DNA of 64,000 nt, taken from NCBI GenBank assembly GCA_964019055.1, contig OZ025207.1, forward strand, positions 8,938,007-9,002,006, in the 5' to 3' direction. The notes beneath the pieces are model-generated. The model saw nothing but the letters and a program-made list of their open reading frames with translations, searched no databases and had not been told where the DNA came from. Shown one piece after another: positions 22,357 to 34,400 of this stretch. Each line of letters opens with the position of its first letter. Positions within the stretch are counted from its first letter, which is position 1. The position numbers were made by a program, and so were the translations under genes. This DNA comes from Anthopleura xanthogrammica. Taxonomy: Eukaryota; Cnidaria; Anthozoa; Actiniaria; Actiniidae.

Positions 22357-25300
22357 CATTATTATCATTATTAAGTCGTTATTACCCCTCCCCTCCCCTC
22401 CCTGGTCTAACATACTTAGACACTTAGAATACTCACGCTTGCAGGTCTTGGAAGTTTTTTCGCTGCAAATAGAAATATCTACCGTTATCTACATGATGTC
22501 TAAAAACCTAATCATTGGTTAGCTTTTTATGCAAAAAAAAAAAAAAAATGTAGCATCCTGGATTACCCCTCTGTTCCAGATTGCAGTTGCATCCACCAGT
22601 TACCTTGGTAACGAGGTGTTTATCTTTCACATTAAACATGTTCATTAAGAATAGCGTTTTGTACTCGTGTTTTTGTTGGGTTTAAATCAGAAGTTCTTTT
22701 AAGGTCGGTGAAACGTAGATAAAACTAAAGAATCTTCTTACCTTGATGATGTCAATTTGCTTCTTGTACCTGAAAACGCAAAGATAAAAATCGTTATTTT
22801 TCTTGTTCTGTTCACTGCAAGAAGGCAGGGCTGAAGATAACTGAACTCAACCCCCTCCCTACAACCCCACCCCATCCAAGAAGGCTGTGCTCTTGTTGAC
22901 CCACGCAACATTGTACACTTTCTATACTTACATCTTGATGTCTTCGCTGGAGTTTCTCAGCAGCATCTGCAGCAAAAATATCAATTATCAAGAGTCAGCC
23001 ATTTGAAAAAAGATATCGATTCTGTCCTCAGTGAATTGTGTTTTCTTACCTTATGGAGAAACCGTTTCCAACCAAGACTGAAACATCAGAGTAAATTGAA
23101 AAGAAATTATTGACAATACAATATAAAATATCCTCTTGTGAATAGATATAAATATTTTCTTGTTAGTTATTCCAGATACATGAGATATGTTGGATCTTGA
23201 ACCAGGCTGAGCACACTAAGCATTGTGGGTCAAGATAGTTGAAGCTCATGCCAGTTTACACCACTCAGTGTTGGTGTGGTTAAAGAACCTTTTGCCTAAT
23301 ATTCTAGTCTATATAGGAAAATATGTTTTCAGTTGTGAAGGTGCTGTTCAATCCACTTGAATCATTTAGAATCCAGTAAAACGTATTGAATTAGCTGGTG
23401 AGATGAGATTACGCTCTAGATTACATACTATTAATATTGATACAGGCTCTAATACTCACGACTTGATCTTGCTATCTTTCTCCTTTATTATGATCTGATG
23501 ATGAAAACAAACAGAATCATGAATATTATTATCATTCTTTTGAATATATTCCTGTGTTTCAGGAGGAGTTCAATCACTTCAATACCTCTAGAGTTTATTA
23601 CCTTTAGTTCTTCATTATCAGCTGCCAATCTGAAAATGTCAAAGAAATTTTTCATAGTACGTTAATCACAGTTTTGAATTAAGAAAGAGTTGCAAGAGAA
23701 TCATTTTTAGTCATATAGATGGAGTAGTTAGGGACTTAGGACTAATGACGTGATATATGGAGAAATCAGGGAAAATAAAGGTCAAAGGTCATAATAACGT
23801 TCTTTGATGACAGTTCCCTTTCCATCTAATCTTTATCCCTGGTCTAGCTCCAATACTTACTGTTCGTTGTTGGCAGTTTTAGATTTTGATAGGCACTGAA
23901 GTTAGAAATAATAGTCATCGTCATTAGTTAATAATAGACTAAGTACTAGATTAGTCAAGTACTTTATCTTGACAAGTCTGCATGGCTGATGCACGGCATC
24001 GCTCTCATTAGATTTCAAGGATATTAAGTTGTTTTTTGTGATTGTTGATTGGTTAAGAGAAGAGGTTGCAACACCACACTCGATATCTGAAGAAATCTGC
24101 TCTAAAATGCCTTACCTTGCCATCCATTAATTCCTTCTTGAGGCTGAAAAATAAAAAATGAAAACATTCCAATTTAAATAATACTTAATTTTGAACACTT
24201 TTGTAGTTCACATCAGATGAAAAGAATGAGTATCCCACGTTGTATGAATCCCTTGTTGAGGATGACTCCCCTATTCTAAATAGCACATTTAGAATACTTA
24301 CATTTTCGCCTGTGCTGCCTTGGCATTCAATTTACACTACGCAGAAGGTTGAAAAAAATATGTTAGCTTTTGTTTTAACCAGTAACACTGCAGAACAGAC
24401 ATTTATACGAATGGAAATCTACTATTTTGTAAGGGGTGAAAGTTATAATATCTCTGGAACATTCTTTTTGCCTATGAAATGTTACGTGTCTTTACGTGTT
24501 ATTTTCTTACTTTTAAATTCTCGTTCTCCTTCTGGATGCTGCAACGACGAATAGACGATAAAATAAAATGTTACTGACGTTTCTGAACAGTTTCAGGGAG
24601 CTCAAATGGTTGCAATTGGTATCTGTTACTAACAGCTTTGTGGACCCCAATTAGAATACTATCAAAACTAAGCCAACTTTCTCCTTTCTCATCTCTTTTT
24701 TTTTTCATTCCCCTACTCCCACTCCCCTTCCCCTTCTTTTGTCACAGACAAGACGGTCAATAACACTTCATTTTCAAGATAGTACTTACTCATTCCGGAT
24801 CTTCTTGGTAGACGTGAACTCGTTCTGCCGATAAAAAAAAACAATTATTATCCATTAGTGTTATATCCAGCTGTACGAAAAACTAAGCGCGAAAAGGATT
24901 GTTGTTGTAATTCAAGCGGCCCTCGCCCGAGTCTTAAAACCCTCGCCCGAGTCTTAAAAGTCATATATCTCACAGAATTTGAGGAGATGGATCGCAAAGA
25001 TTTACTTTAATTTTTTAAACAACACGTATACTTTTTTTCTCTAAATTCTTTGAAACGCGTGTTTTTGTATTGGGAAGAGACTTGGAGCAAGGGCCGCTTG
25101 GCTAAGCATCGAAGCGCGCTGTGATTGGACGGTTCGTGCATGCTCCGGACACCTGGATTGCTATCCACGTGACCAGTTCAATATGGAGTTCCTCCTCACC
25201 TTTAGTTCTTCCATTTCCTTCTGGAAACTGAATTTTGTCAAAAAGAAGAACAATGTTAAGAATGTTATATATTGTTAGCTAGTTTGAGGACAGGTCTGAA

Positions 25301-27571
25301 ATGTACTTTGGTTTCTATTGGAGAATAATTTTACTGGAATAACTGATGAAGTTAGGGATGAAGAAACATGCAGAGAGACAGAAAACGTCGAGAGAAACTG
25401 GTGCTTCTAAAAATGGTGCTTTTGTATTCTGTCGTTTCTTGGGTCATTTTTTGTTTTTAAAACGTTTATTTTCTTTACCAGTAAACGCTCAAATTAGATT
25501 CGATATCTTCTTACAACGGCCAAAAAGCTCTGTTTGTTTATTTGACGTATAAAGGAAGAGACTAACATGACTAAGGTCTGTAAGGTTAACTGCATGAGCA
25601 CACAGTGATCAAGTTTAGATACTTACTCTACAAGCTGTGTAGCTTGGATCTCAACTGTCTTCTGCAGGATAATATATATTAATGATTATGATTATTAGTT
25701 GATTTGAACAAGCTTTTCTTTTAACTGACATGCATTGTACCCTTAGAGGATTTTGTACTTTTCCTTACCATCAACTGAGTGTTGGCATCAGTTGCGCTAA
25801 AACATGAAATCAAAAAGACAGTTTAGAATATTGTACCAATGAATGGGTCTCATTATATGCAGTTTGAGTCGTTTTACGTTGAAATATATACTTCAACCAA
25901 CCACAGGCTAGAAAACCAGGTAACAGGGGAAGAGAAGAGAGAAATAAGACAACAAGGGAGAGGAGGGACAACCATATATTGTCATATATTGAAGGATATG
26001 ACTAACCTTTCATGCATAGCTGTTTTCTCCTCCACCTCCAACTCCAAACTCTAGAAAACGGAAACATAGTGACAAAATAAACATTACTAGTCAACGTGGT
26101 CCCCTGGCACAGACCCCCTACCACCAACATGAGCATACAATATATTATAAAAACAAAAAACATTCTATGTTTTCCGATAAAGAAGGCTGTAACCATGGAG
26201 ATATTTACCCCATTTCGCTCCCTGAGCCTGTCAATCTCCTCCTGTAAATAATATGCATTTGTGTTAGTTGAGGTGTTTGAAGGATGTCAAGGTCGAAGGA
26301 AAAAGAAAAAGGTATCTTCAGGTAGGAATGAAAAAGAGGAAGGATAGAAGGAAAAACTAAGAGGAGAGGGGGAAGAGAGGGAAGAGAGGGAATGAAATGA
26401 CTGTATAGAAGGGAGAGGAGAAGTAAAGTCAGTTAATAGAATGATAAAAGATACAAATTGAAACGTTAAGAGAAAGAAAGACAAAAATAAAAAGAATAAA
26501 GATAGGTGAAAAGGGGCGGAAATATTAGAATAGGACACAAAGACTGCAAGCAGGTCTATAAAAATAATAAAAGAAAATAAAGTAAGAATAAAAAGAGAGC
26601 TGGAAAGATGGAAGAAAGAAAAGAAGTCAACTAATGAAAGATAGAAAGAAGGATAGATGGAATGAAGCAAGGAAGGAAGGAAGTCACTAAATGAAAGACA
26701 GAAAAGAGGATAAGTGACCAAGCAAGGAAAGAAACAAGGGAAAAAGAAACAAAAGAAGAAAGAAAGAAAGAAAGAAAGAACTGAAGGAAAAGAGCAAGCA
26801 AGGAAAGAAGGATGGAAAGAAAAATAAAACGATTAAGATAAAGGAAGAAAAGAAAGGATAAAAAGAAGAACTATGAAAGGAAAGAAGAAAGGAGTAAAGA
26901 AGAAGTAATGTAAAAAAGGATAGATTTAAGAAATGAAGAGTTGATGAAAGCACAGTAGAAAGGAAGGAAGAAAGCATGAAAGAAAGAAGGAAGGAATGAA
27001 GGATGAATAGAAAGATGGAAACAAGGAAGGAGGCATAAAAAGAAGGAAAAAAGGACTAATGAAAGAAAAGGATGGAAAAGGATAGAAAAATATATCAGTG
27101 TATAACAAGAATAGTTCGTTCTGAATGTGATCTTATTTCCCACTTTCCCTTATAGTATTCTTATACCTCTCTTTTATAAAGACGTATGAGAATGCTACAA
27201 GGGAATATTGGATCCCAGATTACAATCACGTTTTTTGCAATGAATATGTACACCTAATTGAAAAACGTTGTCATGGAAATACAAAAAATTGGAATTAATT
27301 AAGAATTCCTTTGGATTATCTAAAGCCTCCTAGATTGATGAGAATAATTGTTTAAGATAATACCATGATCTCCTCGGAGTTCATTGTTTTTGGAGGGCTG
27401 TTTAATGGCTAACATCCCTCCTTCATGAATAGGATGAGGGAAATTTAGAGACTAAATTTCCTTCATCTTATTCATGAGGTTGTCCCTCATGCAACCCAAT
27501 CATCGGCCGAGTCTTTAATAAAATAAATAAAGGAATGAATACATAAATAAATAAATGTTTAAATAAAGGAG

Positions 27572-27624
<53 letters not shown>

Positions 27625-27625
27625 T

Positions 27626-27657
<32 letters not shown>

Positions 27658-30600
27658 CATTATATTATATGTAAAAAAAAAAAAGGAATAAATAAAGAAA
27701 GGAATAAATAAATAATTAAATAAAGGAATAAATAAATAAATAAATAAAGGAATAAATAAATAATTCAATAAAGGAATAAATAAATAATTAAATAAAGGAA
27801 TAAATGAATAATTAAATAAAGTAATAAATAAATAATTAAATAAAGGAATGAATAAATAATTAAATAAAGGAATAAATAAATAATTAAATAAAGGAATAAA
27901 TAAATAATTAAACAAAGGAATAAATAAATAATTCAATAAAGGAAAAAATAAATAAAAAAACAAATGAATAAATAAATAATTAAAGATAGGAATAAATAAA
28001 TAATTAAATAAAGGAATAAAAAAATAAAGAAATAAAGGAATAAATAAATAAATAAATAAACGAATAAATAAATAAATAAACAAAGGAATAAATTAATAAA
28101 GGAATAAATAAATAATTAAATAAAGGAATAAATAAATAATTAAATAAAGGAAAAAATAAATAAATAAACAAGGGAATAAATAAATAATTAAAGAAAGGAA
28201 TAAATAAATAATAAAAGAAAGGAATAAATAAATAAATAAACAAAGGAATAAATAAATAAATAATCAAAGGAATAAATAAATAATTAAATAAAGGAATCAA
28301 TAAATAATTAAATAATGGAATAGATAAATAATTAAATATTGCAATAAATAAATAAATAAATAAAGGAATAAATAAATAATTAAATAAAGGAATAAATAAA
28401 TAATTAAATAATAGAATAAATAAATAATTAAATAAAGGAATAAATAAATAATTAAATAAAGGAAAAAAATAAAAAAATAAACAAAGGAATAAATAAATAA
28501 TTAAAGAAAGGAATAAATAAATAATAAAAGAAAGGAATAAATAAATAAATAAACAAAGGAATAAATAAATAATTAATCAAAGGAATAAATAAATAATTAA
28601 ATAAAGGAATCAATAAATAATTAAATAATGGAATAGATAAATAAATAAATAATGCAATAAATAAATAATTAAATAAAGGAATAAATAAATAATTAAATAA
28701 TGGAATAAATAAATAATTAAATAAAGGAATAAATAAATAATTAAATAAAGGAATAAATAAATAATTAAATAAAGGAAGAAATAAATAATTAAATAAAGGA
28801 AGAAATAAATAATTAAATAAAGGAATCAATAAATAATTAAATAATGGAATAGATAAATAATGAAATAATGCAATAAATAAATAATTAAATAAAGGAATAA
28901 ATAAATAATTAAATAAAGGAATAAATAAATAATTAAATAATGGAATAAATAAATAATTAAAGAAAGGAATAAATAAATAATTAAATAAAGGAATAAATAA
29001 ATAAATAAATAAATGAATAAATTAATAAAGGAATAAATAAATAATTAAATAAAGGAAAAAATAAATAATTAAATAAAAGAATAAATAAATAAATAAATGA
29101 ATCAATTTATAAAGGAATAAAAAAATAAATAAATAAATGAATAAATCAATAAAGGAATAAATAAATAAATGAATAAATTAATAATGGAATAAATAAATAA
29201 TTAAATAAAGGAATAAATAAATAAATAAATAAATTAATAAATTAATAAATTAATAAATTAATAAATTAATAAATTAATAAATTAATAAATTAATAAATTA
29301 ATAAATTAATAAATTAATAAATTAATAAATTAATAAATTAATAAAGGAATAATTAAATAAAGGAATAAATAAATAATTAAATAAAGGAATAAATAAATAA
29401 TTAAATAAAGGAATGAATAAATAATTAAATAAAGGAAGAAATAAATAATTAAATAAAGGAATAAATAAATAAATAAATAAAGGAATAAATAAATAAATAA
29501 ATAAATGAATAAATTAATAAGGGAATAAATAAATAATTAAATAAAGGAATAAATAAATAATTAAATAAAGGAATAAATAAATAAATCAATAAATAAATAA
29601 AGGAATAAATAAATAAATAAAAAAATGAATAAATTAATAAAGGAATAAATAAATAATTAAATAAAGAAATAAATAAATAATTAAAAAAAGGAATAAATAA
29701 ATGAATAAATTAATAAAGGAATAAATAAATAATTAAATACAGGAATAAATAAATAATTAAATAAAGGAATAAATAATTAAATAATTAAATAAAGGAATAA
29801 ATAAATAATTAAATAAAGGAATAAATAAATAAATAAATAAATAAAGGAATAAATAAATAAATAAACAAAGGAATAAAAAAAAATAAATAAACAAAGGAAT
29901 AAATAAATAATTAAATAATGGAATAAATAAATAATTAAAGAAAGGAATAAATAAATAATTAAATAAAGGAATAAATAAATAAATAAATAAATGAATAAAT
30001 TAATAAAGGAATAAATAAATAAATAAACAAAGGAATAAATAAATAAATAAATAAAGGAATAAATAAATAAATAAACAAAGGAATAAATAAATAATTTAAT
30101 AATGGAATAAATAAATAAACAAAGGAATACATAAATAAATAAATAAAGGAATAAATAAATAATTAAATAATGGAATTAATTAAATAATATAAAAAGGAAT
30201 AAATAAATAATTAAATAAAGGAATAAATAAATAATTAAATAAAGGAATAAATAAATAATTAAATAAAGGAATAAATAAATAAATAAACAAAGGAATAAAT
30301 AAATAATTAAATAAAGGAATAAATAAAAAATTAAATAAAGGAATAAATCAATAAATAAATAAAGGAATAAATAAATAAATAAACAAAGGAATAAATAAAT
30401 AAATAAATAAAGGAATCAATAAATAAATAAACAAAGGAATAAATAAATAATTTAATAATGGAATAAATAAATAAACAAAGGAATAAATCAATAAATAAAT
30501 AAAGGAATAAATAAATAAATAAACAAAGGAATAAATAAATAAATAAATAAAGGAATAAATAAATAAATAAACAAAGGAATAAATAAATAATTTAATAATG

Positions 30601-33600
30601 GAATAAATAAATAAACAAAGGAATAAATAAATAAATAAATAAAGGAATAAAAAAATAAATAAACAAAGGAAAAAATAAATAATTAAATAATAGAATAAAT
30701 AAATAAATAAACAAAGGAATAAATAAATAAATAAATAAATAAAGGAATAAATAAATAAAGGAATAAATAAATAAATAAACAAAGGAATAAATAAATAATT
30801 TAATAATGGAATAAATAAATAAACAAAGGAATAAATCAATAAATAAATAAATAAAGGAATAAATAAACAAAGGAATAAATAAATAATTTAAAAATGGAAT
30901 AAATAAATAAACAAAGGAATAAATAAATAAATAAATAAAGGAATAAATAAAAAAATAAATAAAGGAATAAATAAATAATTAAATAAAGGAATAAATAAAT
31001 AATTAAATAAAGGAATAAATAAATAAATAAACAAAGGAATAAATAAATAATTAAATAAAGGAATAAATAAAAAATTAAATAAAGGAATAAATCAATAAAT
31101 AAATAAAGGAATAAATAAATAAATAAACAAAGGAATAAATAAATAAATAAATAAAGGAATCAATAAATAAATAAACAAAGGAATAAATAAATAATTTAAT
31201 AATGGAATAAATAAATAAACAAAGGAATAAATCAATAAATAAATAAAGGAATAAATAAATAAATAAACAAAGGAATAAATAAATAAATAAATAAAGGAAT
31301 AAATAAATAAATAAACAAAGGAATAAATAAATAATTTAATAATGGAATAAATAAATAAACAAAGGAATAAATAAATAAATAAATAAAGGAATAAAAAAAT
31401 AAATAAACAAAGGAAAAAATAAATAATTAAATAATAGAATAAATAAATAAATAAACAAAGGAATAAATAAATAAATAAATAAATAAAGGAATAAATAAAT
31501 AAAGGAATAAATAAATAAATAAACAAAGGAATAAATAAATAATTTAATAATGGAATAAATAAATAAACAAAGGAATAAATCAATAAATAAATAAATAAAG
31601 GAATAAATAAACAAAGGAATAAATAAATAATTTAAAAATGGAATAAATAAATAAACAAAGGAATAAATAAATAAATAAATAAAGGAATAAATAAAAAAAT
31701 AAATAAAGGAATAAATAAATAAATAAACAAAGGAATAAATAAATAATTAAATAATAGAATAAATAAATAAATAAACAAAGGAATAAATAAATAAATAAAT
31801 AAATAAAGGAATAAATAAATAAAGGAATAAATAAATAAATAAACAAAGGAATAAATAAATAATTTAATAATGGAATAAATAAATAAACAAAGGAATAAAT
31901 CAATAAATAAATAAATAAAGGAATAAATAAACAAAGGAATAAATAAATAATTTAATAATGGAATAAATAAATAAACAAAGGAATAAATAAATAATTAAAT
32001 AATGGAATAAAAAAATAACTAAACAAAGGAATAAATAAATAAATAAATAAAGGAATAAATATACAAAGGAATAAATAAATAATTTAATAATGGAATAAAT
32101 AAATAAACAAAGGAATAAATAAATAATTAAATAATGGAATAAAAAAATAACTAAACAAAGGAATAAATAAATAAATAAATAAAGGAATAAATAAATAATT
32201 AAATAAAGGAATCAATAAAAAATTAAATAATGGAATAAATAAATAAATAAACAAAGGAAGCAATAAACAAAGGAATAAATAAATAAATAAACAAAGGAAT
32301 AAAAAAAAATAAATAAACAAAGGAATAAATAAATAATTAAATAATGGAATAAATAAATAATTAAAGAAAGGAATAAATAAATAATTAAATAAAGGAATAA
32401 ATAAATAAATAAATAAATGAATAAATTAATAAAGGAATAAATAAATATATAAACAAAGGAATAAATAAATAAATAAATAAAGGAATAAATAAATAAATAA
32501 ACAAAGGAATAAATAAATAATTTAATAATGGAATAAATAAATAAACAAAGGAATACATAAATAAATAAATAAAGGAATAAATAAATAATTAAATAATGGA
32601 ATTAATTAAATAATATAAAAAGGATTAAATAAATAATTAAATAAAGGAATAAATAAATAATTAAATAAAGGAATAAATAAATAATTAAATAAAGGAATAA
32701 ATAAATAAATAAATAAAGTAATAAATAAATAAATAAATAAAGGAATAAATAAATAATTAAAGAAAAGGAATAAATAAATAATTAAATAAAGGAATAAAGA
32801 AATAAATCAATAAAGGAATAAATAAATAATTAAATAAAGGAATAAATAAAAAATTAAATAAAGGAATAAATAAATAAATAAACAAAGGAATAAATAAATA
32901 ATTAAATAAAGGAATAAATAAAAAATTAAATAAAGGAATAAATCAATAAATAAATAAAGGAATAAATAAATAAATAAAAAAAGGAATAAATAAATAAATA
33001 AATAAAGGAATAAATAAATAAATAAACAAAGGAATAAATAAATAATTTAATAATGGAATAAATAAATAAACAAAGGAATAAATCAATAAATAAATAAAGG
33101 AATAAATAAATAAATAAACAAAGGAATAAATAAATAAATAAATAAAGGAATAAATAAATAAATAAACAAAGGAATAAATAAATAATTTAATAATGGAATA
33201 AATAAATAAACAAAGGAATAAATAAATAAATAAATAAATAAAGGAATAAATAAATAAATAAACAAAGGAATAAATAAACAAAGGAATAAATAAATAAATA
33301 AATAATGGAATAAATAAATAAATAAACAAAGGAATAAATAAACAAAGGAATAAATAAATAAATAAATAAACAAAGGAATAAATAAATAAACAAAGGAATA
33401 AATAAACAAAGGAATAAATAAATAAATAAATAAACAAAGGAATAAATAAATAATTAAATAATGGAATAAATAAACAAAGGAAGCAATAAACAAAGGAATA
33501 AATAAATAAAGGAATAAATAAATTAATAAAGGAAGAAAGAAATAATTAAATAATCAAACAATTAGATAAAGTAAGAAATAAATGAATAAACAAAGGAGTA

Positions 33601-34314
33601 AATAAATAGTTAAATAAAGGAATAAATAAACATTGGTTTAACATACCCTTTTCAATGTTAACTCAATACTACTTTCTTGAATTGCATTTTTCAGCGTCTT
33701 TAAGATAAAAAGAACTAATATGACCACCATCACCTAATGTATTGTATTATGTAATAATTATGTTAATACAATAAAGATTGGTGTTTGTATTATTTTCTCT
33801 TATTGTCTTTATTTCATCTAACTGTTCTGTATGCGTATCAATCAGGTCGTGCAGTGCTTGTTTGTTTTTCTTCACCGGTTGGTAGGTCAGTATTTTTCTC
33901 ATTCTTTTATTACAACACGCTTTCTTATGTTCTGATCGTTCTGTCATCTAATATCTTTTTTTCTCATCGTGTTTTCCTAATGTTTGTCTGTCTGTTTTCC
34001 TTCTTAACTCTTTGTCAATGTTCTTTTGCTTATTTGTTCAGTGTTTGTCTTTTTATATTTGTCTTTCCTTCACTATCTGTTTGCGTGTTTCTTTATTCAT
34101 GTCTTTCTGTCTGTCTGTTTTTTCCCAACATCATTCAACATTAGCCTGTCTTACCTTAACCTTACTGATAAGACGTTTTTTGCTCAAATCTGAAATTAAG
34201 ATAAGAAAAAGAAAACATTTACGATGTTTTGAAGGCACGCTTTGTTGCAGCACGGCGCCTTGATGAAAAATTAAACTTACAATATTGCTCTTCCTGTTGC
34301 TCGTTTCCGTCCAT
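15777..34314 (-). CDS. Micro-exon heptad gene: long coiled-coil protein built from alternating 28- and 35-nt exons
   Basis: Start exon 34281-34314 (ATG GAC GGA, donor ATATT|GTAAGT) and exon 33647-33697 (TLKNAIQESSIELTLKR) are probable; a linking exon is missing because their phases (1 out, 0 in) disagree. Then an unbroken chain: 26209-26241, 26007-26050, 25770-25797, 25627-25661, 25200-25227, 24790-24824, 24511-24538, 24302-24336, 24116-24143, 23861-23895, 23602-23629, 23460-23494, 23050-23077, 22932-22966, 22742-22769, 22437-22462, 22069-22096, 21923-21957, 21760-21787, 21600-21634, 21371-21398, 21133-21167, 20452-20479, 20289-20323, 20080-20107, 19920-19954, 19691-19718, 19450-19484, 19267-19294, 19137-19171, 18266-18293, 18100-18134, 17924-17951, 17723-17754, 15777-15828. 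Lengths: sixteen 28 nt, fourteen 35 nt, others 33, 44, 26, 32 and 52. Every 35-nt exon is phase 0 to 2 and every 28-nt exon 2 to 0, so the chain totals 1,125 nt with no stop. A pair encodes 21 residues with hydrophobics near 3, 6, 10, 13, 17 and 20, e.g. NNMEALKTELES then GKKEMEKMK. Rich in K and E; no signal peptide or TM segment. The 3' end is not determined. I do not recognise the family. Confidence 0.8.
16013..17684. repeat. 37-bp satellite, 45 tandem copies
   Basis: The unit contains AGTATTATCTCAGTTACTAG followed by GTGACGTTATGTCTAGT. About 45 copies are nearly identical. Variation is almost confined to one C/G site (ATCTCAG or ATCTGAG) and a rare C/T site (GTTTAG in copies 20, 28 and 42); copy 1 has GACAT. 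It lies in the intron between the micro-exon gene exons 17723-17754 and 15777-15828. Each unit carries a CRE-like TGACGTTA. There are no spacers, so it is not a CRISPR array. Confidence 0.97.
18388..19076. repeat. 76-bp minisatellite, array 1 (about 9 copies)
   Basis: The unit runs TTGCTCTAGATGATCCACAG, TGGACC.TGTATCGAACCCC, TTGCTATAGATGACACAAAG, TGTGCACCAACTACCC. Copies differ at a few sites. It lies in the intron between micro-exons 19137-19171 and 18266-18293. A sister array is at 20568-21083, and single degraded units occur in neighbouring introns (e.g. 19370-19420). Confidence 0.92.
20568..21083. repeat. 76-bp minisatellite, array 2 (about 7 copies)
   Basis: This is the same unit as 18388-19076, in the intron between micro-exons 21133-21167 and 20452-20479. 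The flanking exons of both arrays are also duplicates, so exons and minisatellite were copied together and the arrays then expanded separately. Confidence 0.92.
22313..22375. repeat. ATT trinucleotide microsatellite
   Basis: A run of (ATT/TTA)n with interruptions by ATC near the right end, in an intron of the micro-exon gene. The leucine-rich open frame over it is an artefact of the repeat. Confidence 0.9.
26285..27110. repeat. Purine-rich low-complexity tract (about 0.8 kb)
   Basis: The plus strand is almost entirely A and G (GAAAGAAAG, GGAAGG words). It gives long phenylalanine/serine-rich open frames on the minus strand that I do not accept as genes. It lies at the start of the largest intron of the micro-exon gene. 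As pre-mRNA from the minus strand it is a pyrimidine tract of unusual length. Confidence 0.85.
27572..27655. repeat. TCAA tetranucleotide microsatellite
   Basis: About 20 copies of TCAA with one TTAA interruption, immediately before the large AT satellite. Confidence 0.95.
27665..33640. repeat. About 6 kb AT satellite with a 24-bp period
   Basis: Units such as GGAATAAATAAATAATTAAA and GGAATAAATAAATAAATAAA, padded to 24 bp, run for six kilobases. A sub-block at 29228-29345 is a pure 8-bp repeat (ATTAATAA). Large blocks are copied inside the array: the open frames at 30348-30839 and 31092-31583 have identical translations, a 744-bp shift equal to 31 units. It lies wholly within the intron between exons 33647-33697 and 26209-26241. 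Open frames of the FIYLFIPLF type are repeat artefacts. Its assembled length is doubtful. Confidence 0.95.
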
Positions 34315-34339
34315 TTTCTCTGTGTAAATGAATCAATTT

Positions 34340-34400
34340 CGTACTGCAACGTCATTTTATTCATTCATTAGAATTGTTGACGTCATTCGTGACGTATTTA
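34340..34400 (-). promoter_or_regulatory. Putative promoter of the micro-exon gene with clustered CRE-like sites
   Basis: A full TGACGTCA is at 34378-34385, TGACGTAT at 34390-34397, and a third half-site (ACGTCA) near 34349. They lie 30-85 bp upstream of the ATG at 34314 on the minus strand. Clustered CRE motifs next to a start exon fit CREB/ATF control; this is inferred from motif and position only. Confidence 0.4.

Noticed and set aside
22233..22427. Leucine-run frame
   Set aside because: Microsatellite artefact.
26287..27143. Ser/Phe-rich frames on the minus strand
   Set aside because: They arise from the purine-rich tract; composition alone explains the lack of stops.
27652..33493. Many long open frames rich in F, I, Y, L on the minus strand
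   Set aside because: They are read-through of the 24-bp AT satellite; the frames repeat with the DNA period and have no start, splice or domain logic.
33747..33947. Coiled-coil-like frame as the missing exon of the micro-exon gene
   Set aside because: There is no GT donor after the coiled-coil part and no pyrimidine tract before it; the phase would work only with a poor acceptor.
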